DNA of 64,000 bases, from assembly GCA_963975155.1 (NCBI GenBank), contig CAXBFG010000011.1, positions 1 to 64,000 on the forward strand, read 5' to 3'. Origin of the DNA: UBA5109 sp963975155 (GTDB lineage Bacteria > Pseudomonadota > Gammaproteobacteria > Pseudomonadales > Pseudohongiellaceae). The position numbers were made by a program, and so were the translations under genes. A model generated the notes under the pieces. The model made no database searches. It was not told where the DNA came from and saw nothing but the letters and a program-made list of their open reading frames with translations. Shown in pieces: positions 53,119 to 60,885 of the stretch. Position 1 is the first letter of the stretch. Every line of letters begins with the position of its first letter.

Positions 53119-54366
53119 TTAGCTTGCTCGCGCTGCAGTCAGCTTCAATATTGCATTCAAGAGTACGTTACAGCCCTTTTCCACGTCGTGCCAGTGACTC
53201 CACTCATCAGGAGCATGGCTGATACCTCCTACACTGGGAATGAACAACAAGCCAGTAGGAGTTATATCAGTAAAAAACTGCGCATCATGGCCAGCTCCGC
53301 TGGGCATGATTATCGTCTTATAACCCAAGGCCTGAGATTCCTGTTCCAGCATGCTGATCATTTCTGTCGAACAATGCCTGGGTTCCAGCCAACTCATCTG
53401 TTCATATTCAAACATTAACTTGTGACGCCGAGCAATCGAGGAAAGTACTTTACGGCAGGAATCCGCAATATTGTGCATAATTTCTTCAGACATATCCCTG
53501 CCTACCAGAGTAAATTCTGCCTGGCCTGGAACGGTGTGAGCGAAGCCGGGTTTTAATTCAACGCTACCTATGGTCAGCCGGCTTTTATCGGTGCCTTCTT
53601 CGTCTATGATCCGGGCAATCTCATGGGCAAAATCAGCGACCCCCATAAAGGCATCGCTGCGCAAATTCATCGGCGCTGTGCCAGCATGATCTGCCTTGCC
53701 GATGAACTTCACTAACCACTTGAAAACCCCGGATATGCCTTCCACAACACCAATTGATTGATTTTCCTGTTCCAGTACAGGTCCTTGTTCGATATGTAAT
53801 TCCAGAAATCCGAGTAATTCTTCAGGATCCCGCGCTGCATCCATGGCCAGATGATACGGCATCTGATAGCGCGCCATGGCATCACGTAATAATTCACCGG
53901 AATGATCTCGGGCGGATTCCAGCCAGTTTAGCTTGAGATTGCCGGTGAGCGCCTGTGATCCCAGCATCCCGCCAAAACGACCTTCTTCTTCACTGGTAGC
54001 GACAATTTCCAGTGCATGTAGCAAAGCAATCTGATTTTCCTGAATGACCCGGATACATTCCAGTCCGGCCACCACGCCAAGCACCCCGTCGAACATGCCT
54101 CCAGCTGGCACAGAATCCAGATGTGAACCCACCAGCAAGGCTTTTTTGCCAGGTTCACCCAAACGACCAATGACGTTTCCTGCTCCATCCATGGTCGTTT
54201 GCAAATTCAGAGCCTGCATCTGCTTTTCCAGCCACTCCCTGGCTTTCATATCCTCGTCTGTGAAACCTTGTCGATAGACGCCCTGATCCTCAGCGTTGTA
54301 ACCATAACGGCCAAGGGTATAAATATCCTTTTTGACGCGCTCTATATTGATTGCATAAGTGGTCAT
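53119..54366 (-). CDS. N-carbamoyl-amino-acid hydrolase / allantoate amidohydrolase family (M20)
   Basis: A 415-residue metal-dependent amidase of the hydantoinase/carbamoylase family, which hydrolyses N-carbamoyl amino acids, ureido acids or allantoate. Typical segments: GVYRQGFTDEDMKAREW, LVGSHLDSVPAGGMFDGVLGV (metal ligands H and D), TSEEEGRFGGMLGSQAL (EE metal and base), LELHIEQGPVLEQE, IGKADHAGTAPMNLR and MPSGAGHDAQ. The frame runs 65 residues further upstream, but that part overlaps the preceding gene in another frame; ATG 54366 (MTTYAINIERVKKD) has AGGAAA eight bases upstream and lies 10 bp after asnB. Last gene of a six-gene operon that also encodes a carbamoyltransferase-like enzyme, which suggests an N-carbamoyl substrate. 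Confidence 0.9.
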   Translation of the reverse strand: MTTYAINIERVKKDIYTLGRYGYNAEDQGVYRQGFTDEDMKAREWLEKQMQALNLQTTMDGAGNVIGRLGEPGKKALLVGSHLDSVPAGGMFDGVLGVVAGLECIRVIQENQIALLHALEIVATSEEEGRFGGMLGSQALTGNLKLNWLESARDHSGELLRDAMARYQMPYHLAMDAARDPEELLGFLELHIEQGPVLEQENQSIGVVEGISGVFKWLVKFIGKADHAGTAPMNLRSDAFMGVADFAHEIARIIDEEGTDKSRLTIGSVELKPGFAHTVPGQAEFTLVGRDMSEEIMHNIADSCRKVLSSIARRHKLMFEYEQMSWLEPRHCSTEMISMLEQESQALGYKTIIMPSGAGHDAQFFTDITPTGLLFIPSVGGISHAPDEWSHWHDVEKGCNVLLNAILKLTAARAS

Positions 54367-54376
54367 CGTATTTTTC

Positions 54377-56386
54377 CTATGCCGCCCAGCCCAGTTCTTT
54401 GGCTCGCCGCTCTGCCTGCAAGGGAACATCGGTGTTAATAAAATGCTCATGCAATACCTGCACACCCAGCAAATGATTAATAATTGCATCCATCTGGACT
54501 TTTTCGGCGATCGGGGTTTCTGGCTTCTCATGTCGCGCAAGAAACTCACTGACTCCTTCATAAGATAGCAGCCCGGTTGCTTCTATACGTTCCCGACTAA
54601 GGTATTTGTCCGTTAATTTTTTCAGGGGTTGCAGATTTCCTGCATCAGCATGTGCAGGTGGCGCCATAAAGGCAAATTTTTCACGCTTATAAAGCACTTC
54701 AGGCAGAATGCCCCGCATTGCCTCACGCAACACCCACTTCTCGGTTCTGCCCTTGATCCGATATTCGGGTGGTAGCTGCACTGCGGTTTCTGCAAGATGA
54801 TGATCCAGAAATGCAGGTCTCGCTTCCATGGAATTAGCCATGTCCACCCGGTCGCCACCCCAGGTCAGTATTTGCCCTTCAAGCATCGTCTTACACCAGA
54901 CATACTGGGCTTTGTCCAAGGCATGTCGGCCTTGCATCTGACTTTCGTCCAGAGTATCTGCAATGGCCGCACCGGGACTATAATCAGTGAGCTCGGCAGC
55001 AATATCCTGATGTAGCAAGGCAGGTACGTGAGTCGCACAGGCCAGCCAGGGCTGCAGGCAACTTGGCGTAAAACCAATCTTGAAGTGCAGGGCCGGGTCA
55101 TCAATTTGATCCTTGGATAACATGGCCCCGGTGAACAGCGCATTGCTCTCATTCAGCAGCGAATGCCACTGTTCTTTTTCTTCCTTGCCCAGTCCGTCCA
55201 GGCCATGCAAGAACATATCACGACGAAAGGCAGGATAGCCTCCAAACAGTTCATCTGAACCCTCACCTGTCATCACCACTTTATAAGAGCTTTCATTGAC
55301 ATGTTTACTCATCAGGTATTTGGCAACACCCAGAGTGTTATAAATAGTTCTTTCGGTATGCCAGAGCGTTTTTTCAAAATGACCATAAAGTTTATCGCCT
55401 GACAATCGCAGGATATCCTGATCGGCACCACAGGATTCAGCCATTTCTGTGGCAATGGCACTTTCATCATATTTTTTGTCTTCAAAGCCTATCGTAAAAG
55501 CCTTTACGGCTCCCTGACTGCACGCGGAGGCGAGTCCGATAATGGCACATGAATCAATGCCACCAGACAGATAGGCACCAACCGGCACATCGGCTTCCAT
55601 TCTCAGACTAACTGCTTCCAGCAAACCTTCCCGAACTTTCAGGATTGCATCCGTCTCACTAATTGCCTGGCGCTCATTTTCTTTCGGGAAATTCAGATCC
55701 CAATACTTTTTATCGGCCAGCTGCAAGCCGCCGGCATGACGCTTTATCGAAATAATATGTCCCGGCCTTACCTGATGAATATTTTTGAAAGCCGTGGTGC
55801 CGGGTACCATCGTCTGTATAAGCTGGTGATAAAGGCCTTCATTGGAAAACTCGGCTTTAATTTCCGGATGCGCGAAAAGTACTTTCAGTTCCGAACCAAA
55901 AATCACCTTGTCATTAACCTGAGTCCAGTACAGCGGTTTAATACCGAAACGATCCCTGACCAGAAACAATGTTTCTTCAGCCTGGTCATAAAGTGCGAAG
56001 GCAAATTCGCCGCGTAATTGCTTCAGCGTCTCATCCATGCCCAGTCGCGGATAAAGGTGGAGGATGATTTCCGAATCACTTTTTGAACTAAAACGATCAC
56101 CCTGTGCAGTCAGATCTGCGCGTATGCGTTGATAATCATAAAACTCACCATTATGAGTCAGCATCAGGTTCTGATCCTGACTAAGGAAAGGCTGCTTACC
56201 TCTGTTTTCATCCAGATCAATGATCGAAAGTCTGGCATGTGAAAACCCCACACCCTGATCACTTAAGACCTTGTATCCAAAACCATCCGGACCGCGATGG
56301 TGTTGTATGGCCGCCATATTGACTAAAGTCTGAGAGTTTATTTCCTGTTCTTTATTGGCGTGCATAACGCCAGCAATTCCACACAT
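54377..56386 (-). CDS. asnB: asparagine-synthase-like glutamine amidotransferase
   Basis: A 669-residue class II amidotransferase. Cys2 (MCGIAGV) is the glutaminase nucleophile; the glutaminase domain (1-210) has HRGPDGFG, RLSIIDL and HNGEFYDY. The synthase domain (about 235-600) has the ATP-pyrophosphatase signature YLSGGIDSCAIIGLAS and GEGSDELFGGYP. It uses glutamine ammonia and ATP to amidate a carboxylate; aspartate is the default substrate, but the neighbours (a carbamoyltransferase-like enzyme upstream and an N-carbamoyl hydrolase downstream) allow another acceptor. The protein is longer than E. coli AsnB (554), in the range of the AsnB/AsnO type. 29 bp after the carbamoyltransferase gene. 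Confidence 0.9.
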   Translation of the reverse strand: MCGIAGVMHANKEQEINSQTLVNMAAIQHHRGPDGFGYKVLSDQGVGFSHARLSIIDLDENRGKQPFLSQDQNLMLTHNGEFYDYQRIRADLTAQGDRFSSKSDSEIILHLYPRLGMDETLKQLRGEFAFALYDQAEETLFLVRDRFGIKPLYWTQVNDKVIFGSELKVLFAHPEIKAEFSNEGLYHQLIQTMVPGTTAFKNIHQVRPGHIISIKRHAGGLQLADKKYWDLNFPKENERQAISETDAILKVREGLLEAVSLRMEADVPVGAYLSGGIDSCAIIGLASACSQGAVKAFTIGFEDKKYDESAIATEMAESCGADQDILRLSGDKLYGHFEKTLWHTERTIYNTLGVAKYLMSKHVNESSYKVVMTGEGSDELFGGYPAFRRDMFLHGLDGLGKEEKEQWHSLLNESNALFTGAMLSKDQIDDPALHFKIGFTPSCLQPWLACATHVPALLHQDIAAELTDYSPGAAIADTLDESQMQGRHALDKAQYVWCKTMLEGQILTWGGDRVDMANSMEARPAFLDHHLAETAVQLPPEYRIKGRTEKWVLREAMRGILPEVLYKREKFAFMAPPAHADAGNLQPLKKLTDKYLSRERIEATGLLSYEGVSEFLARHEKPETPIAEKVQMDAIINHLLGVQVLHEHFINTDVPLQAERRAKELGWAA

Positions 56387-56415
56387 AAATTCCTATTCAA
56401 TAATAAGTTGCAAGT

Positions 56416-57507
56416 TTAAATGACATCCAGAACGCGCCCCTTACGGTGCACCAGGCAGGTTAACAATGCCATTCGCACAAAAACGGCACCTCTGGCCTGT
56501 GAGAAATACCAGTTGTAAGGGGTGTTATCCAGATCACTGGACAATTCCTCACCGCGTGCAAGTGGATGCAGAATAATTGCATTTTTCTTAAACTGCACAC
56601 TCCGATCCAACTTGAATTCTGAACCGTAGGTTTCAAAACTATCCCCCACCCAGGCAATAGCATTGATATAAATTACGTCCAGGTCTGCGACAGATTTTTT
56701 AAATGAACTTTTAGCCCGTATTACATTCAGGCCCTTTTTCTGCATTTCATTTATCAAAGTATCATCCGCATCCTGATTGTTTTCAAAAATCTGAATTTCT
56801 GAAAACATTTGCGGGAAAATTGAAAATATTTTTAACAGGCTTTTTACTGTGCGCATTTTCCCCGGCACGCCAATGATCCCAACTTTTATTTTCTTATCCT
56901 TAGGCACGCTCTTCTTGATCAGACTTGGACGCCACTTGAATATCGTATATAAATCCGCCATTGCCTGGGTTGGATGTTCATCTATACCATTACCGGCATT
57001 AATGATGGGTATACGCAAAGAACTCATCATCTCGCTGAGAGACTCTTCCCTGGTGTCGCGCAAGACCACGCAATCTGCATAGTTATTAAACATTTCCCCT
57101 ACATCAGCCAGCGATTCACCTTTTGCTATCCCGGTAGTGGAACGGTCGGTTATCGACATGATGTCCCCGCCGAGTCGATGCCAGGCACTTTCAAATGAAA
57201 GACGAGTACGGGTACTGGGTTCATAAAAGGCGCTTATAAGAATTTTCCCCTGCAATGGTGTGCTGAATCGCTCCGGATTACTTTCGTATTTGGCAGCGAG
57301 TCTGAATAATTGCAGTAAAGTCTGCTGATCAAACTGATCTGCCGAGAGAATGTGCTGATTTTCCAGTGGCAGCAGATGTTCTCCGTCTTCGACGATAATT
57401 CTCAATAATTCTTTTGGGTGAGAATCACCGTAAACTTCAGGGACTTCTCTGTTTACATTGATGTCATCCGCATCATTCTGCGGAAATTGCTTATCCTCGG
57501 CTACCAT
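56416..57507 (-). CDS. aspartate/ornithine carbamoyltransferase-family enzyme, acceptor unknown
   Basis: A 363-residue transcarbamoylase. The carbamoyl-phosphate site is intact: STRTRLSFES (near residue 96), the KGESLAD lysine loop, and HPTQAMADLYTI (near 182); the RTVKS arginine that binds the alpha-carboxylate of the acceptor is also there. The loop that in E. coli PyrB holds Arg229 and Gln231 (TRVQKER), which grips the aspartate side chain, is replaced by INAIAWVGDS, and HPLPR becomes HPLAR. So carbamoylation is likely but aspartate as acceptor is doubtful. A 50-residue charged N-terminal extension is present. Its start overlaps a 39-codon ORF by 7 bp. No pyrI or pyrC is nearby. Confidence 0.85.
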   Translation of the reverse strand: MVAEDKQFPQNDADDINVNREVPEVYGDSHPKELLRIIVEDGEHLLPLENQHILSADQFDQQTLLQLFRLAAKYESNPERFSTPLQGKILISAFYEPSTRTRLSFESAWHRLGGDIMSITDRSTTGIAKGESLADVGEMFNNYADCVVLRDTREESLSEMMSSLRIPIINAGNGIDEHPTQAMADLYTIFKWRPSLIKKSVPKDKKIKVGIIGVPGKMRTVKSLLKIFSIFPQMFSEIQIFENNQDADDTLINEMQKKGLNVIRAKSSFKKSVADLDVIYINAIAWVGDSFETYGSEFKLDRSVQFKKNAIILHPLARGEELSSDLDNTPYNWYFSQARGAVFVRMALLTCLVHRKGRVLDVI

Positions 57508-57620
57508 AAATCACCTCGCCTGAAATCCCGGATGAGAAGGCCAATCAGCAGGATTGGCGCCAATACGGTTATGCCCAGTGCCAGCCACACCAGCACAGTT
57601 AAAGCTGTCAAGGTAATCAT
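57501..57620 (-). CDS. 39-residue single-span membrane peptide coupled to the symporter
   Basis: A short ORF starting MITLTALTVLVWLALGI and ending in IRDFRRGDLW. One hydrophobic helix of about 25 residues is followed by a positively charged tail, so the C-terminus should face the cytoplasm. Its ATG overlaps the symporter stop by 4 bp (ATGA), and its own TAG lies past the ATG of the carbamoyltransferase gene (7-bp overlap), a layout that implies translational coupling on both sides. The AGGAAG sequence 8 bases upstream of its ATG is a good ribosome site. I infer a small accessory subunit of the SSS transporter; several transporters have such subunits, but I recognise no family. Confidence 0.72.
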   Translation of the reverse strand: MITLTALTVLVWLALGITVLAPILLIGLLIRDFRRGDLW

Positions 57621-59047
57621 GATAAGACTTCCTTTTTCTTAGTCAGTTTTTCAAAGGTGAAATCGCTCCTGGTCAGCATGCTTACAGTAACTATAAGCAG
57701 CAGTGAAACAGCGCAGGAAACCAGTGCCGCAACGTAATACCCGATCTGAAAGTACGCAATCAGTCCTACCACTGTTCCTGCGGACATCGCCAAAGCGGCT
57801 GCCAGGCCGGAAGCCCAGCGAAAATACAAGCCGAATACGATGGGCCAGATAGCGCTGGCAACAAAAGCGCCTGTAAAATACAGTAAAGATGCCAGTGTTG
57901 TAAGACGCGGCAAACATAACAACCAGGTGAATAATCCTAATCCGACAATAATGTATTTACTGATTCTGAAGCAGCGCTCATCTGTTGCAGCTTTATTGAT
58001 ATGGCCTCGATAAATATCCTGAGTAATCAGGTCAGAGGTTGCAGCCAACAATGAGTCCAGACTGGATGCCAGTGCAGAAAATATAACGATGAAGACGATC
58101 ACTGCACCAGTCGTGCCCAGTATTTGACCAGCCACCATTGGGCCAACCATATCTGCGGAAGGTACCAGCAAGCCCAGCGAGGGAGCTGCAAGTGCAATAA
58201 AACCGGCAACAATCGGTATCGGCAACCACAGCAGGCCACCGATCAGGTAAGCTTTAGTTCCGGTGTTCTTTCGAAATGCGAAGGCCCGTGACCACCAGAC
58301 ATTGGAATGAAAAATCTCACCGACACCGAACAACAGATTATTAAATAAAAACATAATGGCTGCGGGAAATAATAAACTCAGCAGCATAGGGTTATCTTGC
58401 TGCAAATTGTTGTGCAAAGTTTCAAAACCAATATTATCGATGACCAGAAAAGCAATACTGATAACCCCAAGCAGAATAATTATAGTCTGCGCAAAATCTG
58501 TAGCGATAACAGCTCGCAGGCCACCGAGCAAGGTGTAGGAAACACAAACCAGTAAAATCACACTCATTCCCAGGTGATAATTCAAACCGCTCAATGCATT
58601 GACCAGAATACCACCGGCCATCCCCAGACTTATCAGCCAGCCAAAGGCATAAAACAGGGAAATAATCAGAAACACACGCCAGGCAAGATTGCCATAACGT
58701 TCCCGAATGAAGTCACCAGAAGTAAATCCGTGTGGCAGAAGTTTTTTGATCCGGCCTGCCAGTGGTGCAAACAGTATCAGGCCAATAGCTCCCAGTGAAT
58801 AACCCACCATGCCCCAGATACCGAGCTGATAGGTTAACTGTGGTGCAGTCATCGTGGTATTACTGGTAACCCAGGTGGCCATTGCCGTTGCAGACGCAAA
58901 AGCCAGTCCAACATTACGACCGGCCAGCATATGATCATCCAGGGTCTTGTTTTTACGTCCCAGCAAATATCCGGCAGCAATCCACAGCAAACCGAAGATC
59001 GTCAAAATCAGCATGGCCAGTCCGGGTGCAAGAGCGACATCAATCAT
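57617..59047 (-). CDS. sodium:solute symporter (SSS family)
   Basis: A 476-residue membrane protein with about 13 hydrophobic helices and SSS features: the N-terminal GRKNKTLDDHMLAGRNVG, GFTSGDFIRERYGN, the LVCVSYTLLGGLRAVIATDFAQT sodium-binding region (near residue 165) and FSALASSLDSLLAATSDLITQDIYR (near 320). Substrates in this family range from proline and pantothenate to urea and nucleobases; the operon suggests an amino acid, ureide or carbamoylated compound. It overlaps the upstream membrane-protein gene by 8 bp and the downstream 39-residue ORF by 4 bp. Confidence 0.9.
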   Translation of the reverse strand: MIDVALAPGLAMLILTIFGLLWIAAGYLLGRKNKTLDDHMLAGRNVGLAFASATAMATWVTSNTTMTAPQLTYQLGIWGMVGYSLGAIGLILFAPLAGRIKKLLPHGFTSGDFIRERYGNLAWRVFLIISLFYAFGWLISLGMAGGILVNALSGLNYHLGMSVILLVCVSYTLLGGLRAVIATDFAQTIIILLGVISIAFLVIDNIGFETLHNNLQQDNPMLLSLLFPAAIMFLFNNLLFGVGEIFHSNVWWSRAFAFRKNTGTKAYLIGGLLWLPIPIVAGFIALAAPSLGLLVPSADMVGPMVAGQILGTTGAVIVFIVIFSALASSLDSLLAATSDLITQDIYRGHINKAATDERCFRISKYIIVGLGLFTWLLCLPRLTTLASLLYFTGAFVASAIWPIVFGLYFRWASGLAAALAMSAGTVVGLIAYFQIGYYVAALVSCAVSLLLIVTVSMLTRSDFTFEKLTKKKEVLS

Positions 59048-59507
59048 GCTTTTCAGACTCCCTTCTCCAGCCCAGATAAATTGTTAGCACCAGAATGGTA
59101 AAAAGCATTAACCCCAGGCCAAAAAAACTGAAGGCTCGGAGTAAACTATGATGTCGCACCTGGATCTGAACAACCTGGCTCTGCTCAGTTGCGGAAATTA
59201 CGCGAAAAAAATAATTGCCATTTTCAAGTCCGGTTATGGTGATAGCTCCATTTACCGGAAGCGAAGTAGTTTTAACCCGGAGAAAATTTGCACTGGATGC
59301 TTGCTGTAAAGTCAGGGGAGCGTCAGCATTGGATTGCCAACTAAGAACAAAATAACCTTCGGTGGATAATTCTGAATCGGTGTTGAGGAGTATTTCAGCC
59401 AAACAGGACTGACTTGTGGTCAATAAAAATACTAACCAGATAAACTTAAATGCTCTAGTCTGCAAGTGCTGCAGAACGTAGATGACAGCCCCCTCTTTCT
59501 TTCGCAA
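59040..59507 (-). CDS. exported single-span membrane protein of unknown function
   Basis: A roughly 150-residue protein with an N-terminal signal or anchor (FIWLVFLLTTSQSCLA), a small beta-rich domain of about 85 residues (with GYFVLSWQS, LEQA-like repeats and GLENGNYFFRVIS, reminiscent of a fibronectin type III fold) and a C-terminal transmembrane helix (FFGLGLMLFTILVLTIYLGW) followed by basic residues. It overlaps the symporter gene by 8 bp and is first in the operon, so it may be a periplasmic sensor or partner of the transporter. The start is uncertain: the frame opens at TTG 59507, with GAGGGG lying inside the first codons, so a later TTG or CTG start is possible. Confidence 0.7.
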   Translation of the reverse strand: MRKKEGAVIYVLQHLQTRAFKFIWLVFLLTTSQSCLAEILLNTDSELSTEGYFVLSWQSNADAPLTLQQASSANFLRVKTTSLPVNGAITITGLENGNYFFRVISATEQSQVVQIQVRHHSLLRAFSFFGLGLMLFTILVLTIYLGWRRESEKHD

Positions 59508-59661
59508 TTAACTCAGTTTGTGTATTTCAACTGTATCCAAGGGGCTGATAGCATACTACAGAGGGTAACAAGAATAAACCGCCTGCTATGTAAACGATGG
59601 CTCTATTTGCTTTTCTATTTAGCTGGTTTTCTATTTAACTGATTTTTAATTGAACTAATAG

Positions 59662-59719
59662 TGATAAGCAGTATGTAGTTCGCTCGCTAAGACGCTCCTC
59701 ACCTACATACTGCTTATCA
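59662..59719. repeat. hairpin repeat, copy 1 (17-bp stem, conserved loop)
   Basis: TGATAAGCAGTATGTAG (59662-59678) and CTACATACTGCTTATCA (59703-59719) form a perfect 17-bp stem around a 24-nt loop, TTCGCTCGC...CTCCTCAC. The loop plus one base each side is found reverse-complemented, with one difference, in the loop of copy 2, but the stem sequences outside GTA/TAC are unrelated. Confidence 0.9.
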
Positions 59720-59861
59720 TTCCTTCAAGATTAGTGAGTTCGTTTATTTTTGAGTACCATTCAATGACATTGAATAAAACAGATGTAAATAAACTGTCAC
59801 CTGTTTTTTAAACTAAGATGAATTGCTCACAATTTCTTCCGGCTTCAATCATCGCTGGAGA

Positions 59862-59921
59862 GTGGTGAACCTTATGTAAGTGAGGAGCGTCTTAGCGAGC
59901 GAACTACATAAGGTTCACCAC
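59862..59921. repeat. hairpin repeat, copy 2 (17-bp stem, same loop inverted)
   Basis: GTGGTGAACCTTATGTA (59862-59878) and TACATAAGGTTCACCAC (59905-59921) form a perfect 17-bp stem. The 26-nt loop (59879-59904) is the reverse complement of the copy 1 loop at 25 of 26 positions. Different stems with a fixed loop point to a defined element and not a simple duplication. Confidence 0.9.
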
Positions 59922-59982
59922 CCTGCGCAGCTATAAAATTAATCCGATTCACTGAACCAATAAAATACGCAGCTAACTTTTC

Positions 59983-60873
59983 TTAGAGCTGATTGCGCTC
60001 AACGATACCCATCATCTTATAAGCCAGCAGGGCAGCCGAAAATTCATAGGCATGAAACCCTTCTATCGGGGCAAACTCCATGATGTCGAAACCGATAATC
60101 TGCGCCTGTTGTGCGACAGATTCAAACAAGGCCAGCGTCTGATACCAGGCAAGCCCACCGGGCACCGGCGTGCCGGTTGAAGGAAACACTGATGGATCAA
60201 GCCCGTCGACATCAACAGTGAAAAAAACCTTGTCCGGAAAATCTGCCGGCAGGTCGAATTTATGTATATTTTTTCTGACCAGTACTTCCGCATCAAGATA
60301 CTCAACGTTATATATTTTGCGTGCCTGAACCTCTTCTTCACAAAGCGCCCTGATACCGAGCTGATAAATGGGAATATCCATATCCGCAATACGCTTCATG
60401 ACCGAGGCATGACTGAAGGGATTACCTTCATAGGCATCTCGCAAGTCTGCATGTGCATCAATCTGGACTATGCCGAAATCTTCAATCCCCGCTTCAATCA
60501 GACCATTAATAATGCCGAAGGTCACAGTATGTTCGCCGCCGAGTCCAACAGGAAATCCGCCATTTTCCACGATATTCTGCACTGCATTACTGATTCGTGA
60601 CAGCACAAGTTCTGCATCGCCTTCACAATCCACGGGAGGATGAGTATGTATACCTCGACGTGCTGGTATACTTTTGCCATCCCAGCTCTCCAATTGCCAG
60701 GAAGCGCCCAGTATTGCAGCAGGTCCCAAAGCAGTGCCTCCTCCATAGGAAACAGATGCCTCATATGGAACCGGTAGCACATGAAAATAAGCATCCTTCT
60801 GATTTGGGTGCTCAAACTCTGAACCCAGAAAAACTGGATATCCCGGTACAACTTCCTGATCAAATATACTCAT
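59983..60873 (-). CDS. speB: agmatinase (arginase/ureohydrolase family)
   Basis: Hydrolyses agmatine to putrescine and urea. The manganese-binding motifs of the ureohydrolase family are present: GGEHTVTFG (near residue 117), QIDAHADLRD (near 140) and FTVDVDGLDPS (near 218). Length (296) is normal for agmatinase (E. coli 306). Last gene of a minus-strand polyamine operon with arginine decarboxylase as the first gene, which favours agmatine over arginine as substrate. 12 bp after nspC. Confidence 0.93.
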   Translation of the reverse strand: MSIFDQEVVPGYPVFLGSEFEHPNQKDAYFHVLPVPYEASVSYGGGTALGPAAILGASWQLESWDGKSIPARRGIHTHPPVDCEGDAELVLSRISNAVQNIVENGGFPVGLGGEHTVTFGIINGLIEAGIEDFGIVQIDAHADLRDAYEGNPFSHASVMKRIADMDIPIYQLGIRALCEEEVQARKIYNVEYLDAEVLVRKNIHKFDLPADFPDKVFFTVDVDGLDPSVFPSTGTPVPGGLAWYQTLALFESVAQQAQIIGFDIMEFAPIEGFHAYEFSAALLAYKMMGIVERNQL

Positions 60874-60885
60874 ATCAAATACACC

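Larger units (their letters stand above)
59508..59982. other. 475-bp noncoding region with two long hairpins
   Basis: Lies between speB (stop at 59983) and the start of the symporter operon. No coding frame. It carries the two hairpin repeats listed separately; between and around them the DNA is AT rich, and the part next to 59507 should contain the operon promoter, which I could not place. Confidence 0.7.

Noticed and set aside
54367..54561. 65-residue N-terminal extension of the N-carbamoyl hydrolase
   Set aside because: It overlaps the AsnB C-terminus in another frame and has no similarity to the family; the ATG at 54366 has a ribosome site.
59662..59921. Integron attC sites
   Set aside because: The hairpins have conserved loops and variable stems, the reverse of attC logic, and lack the RYYYAAC/GTTRRRY core sites; no integrase or cassette genes are nearby.
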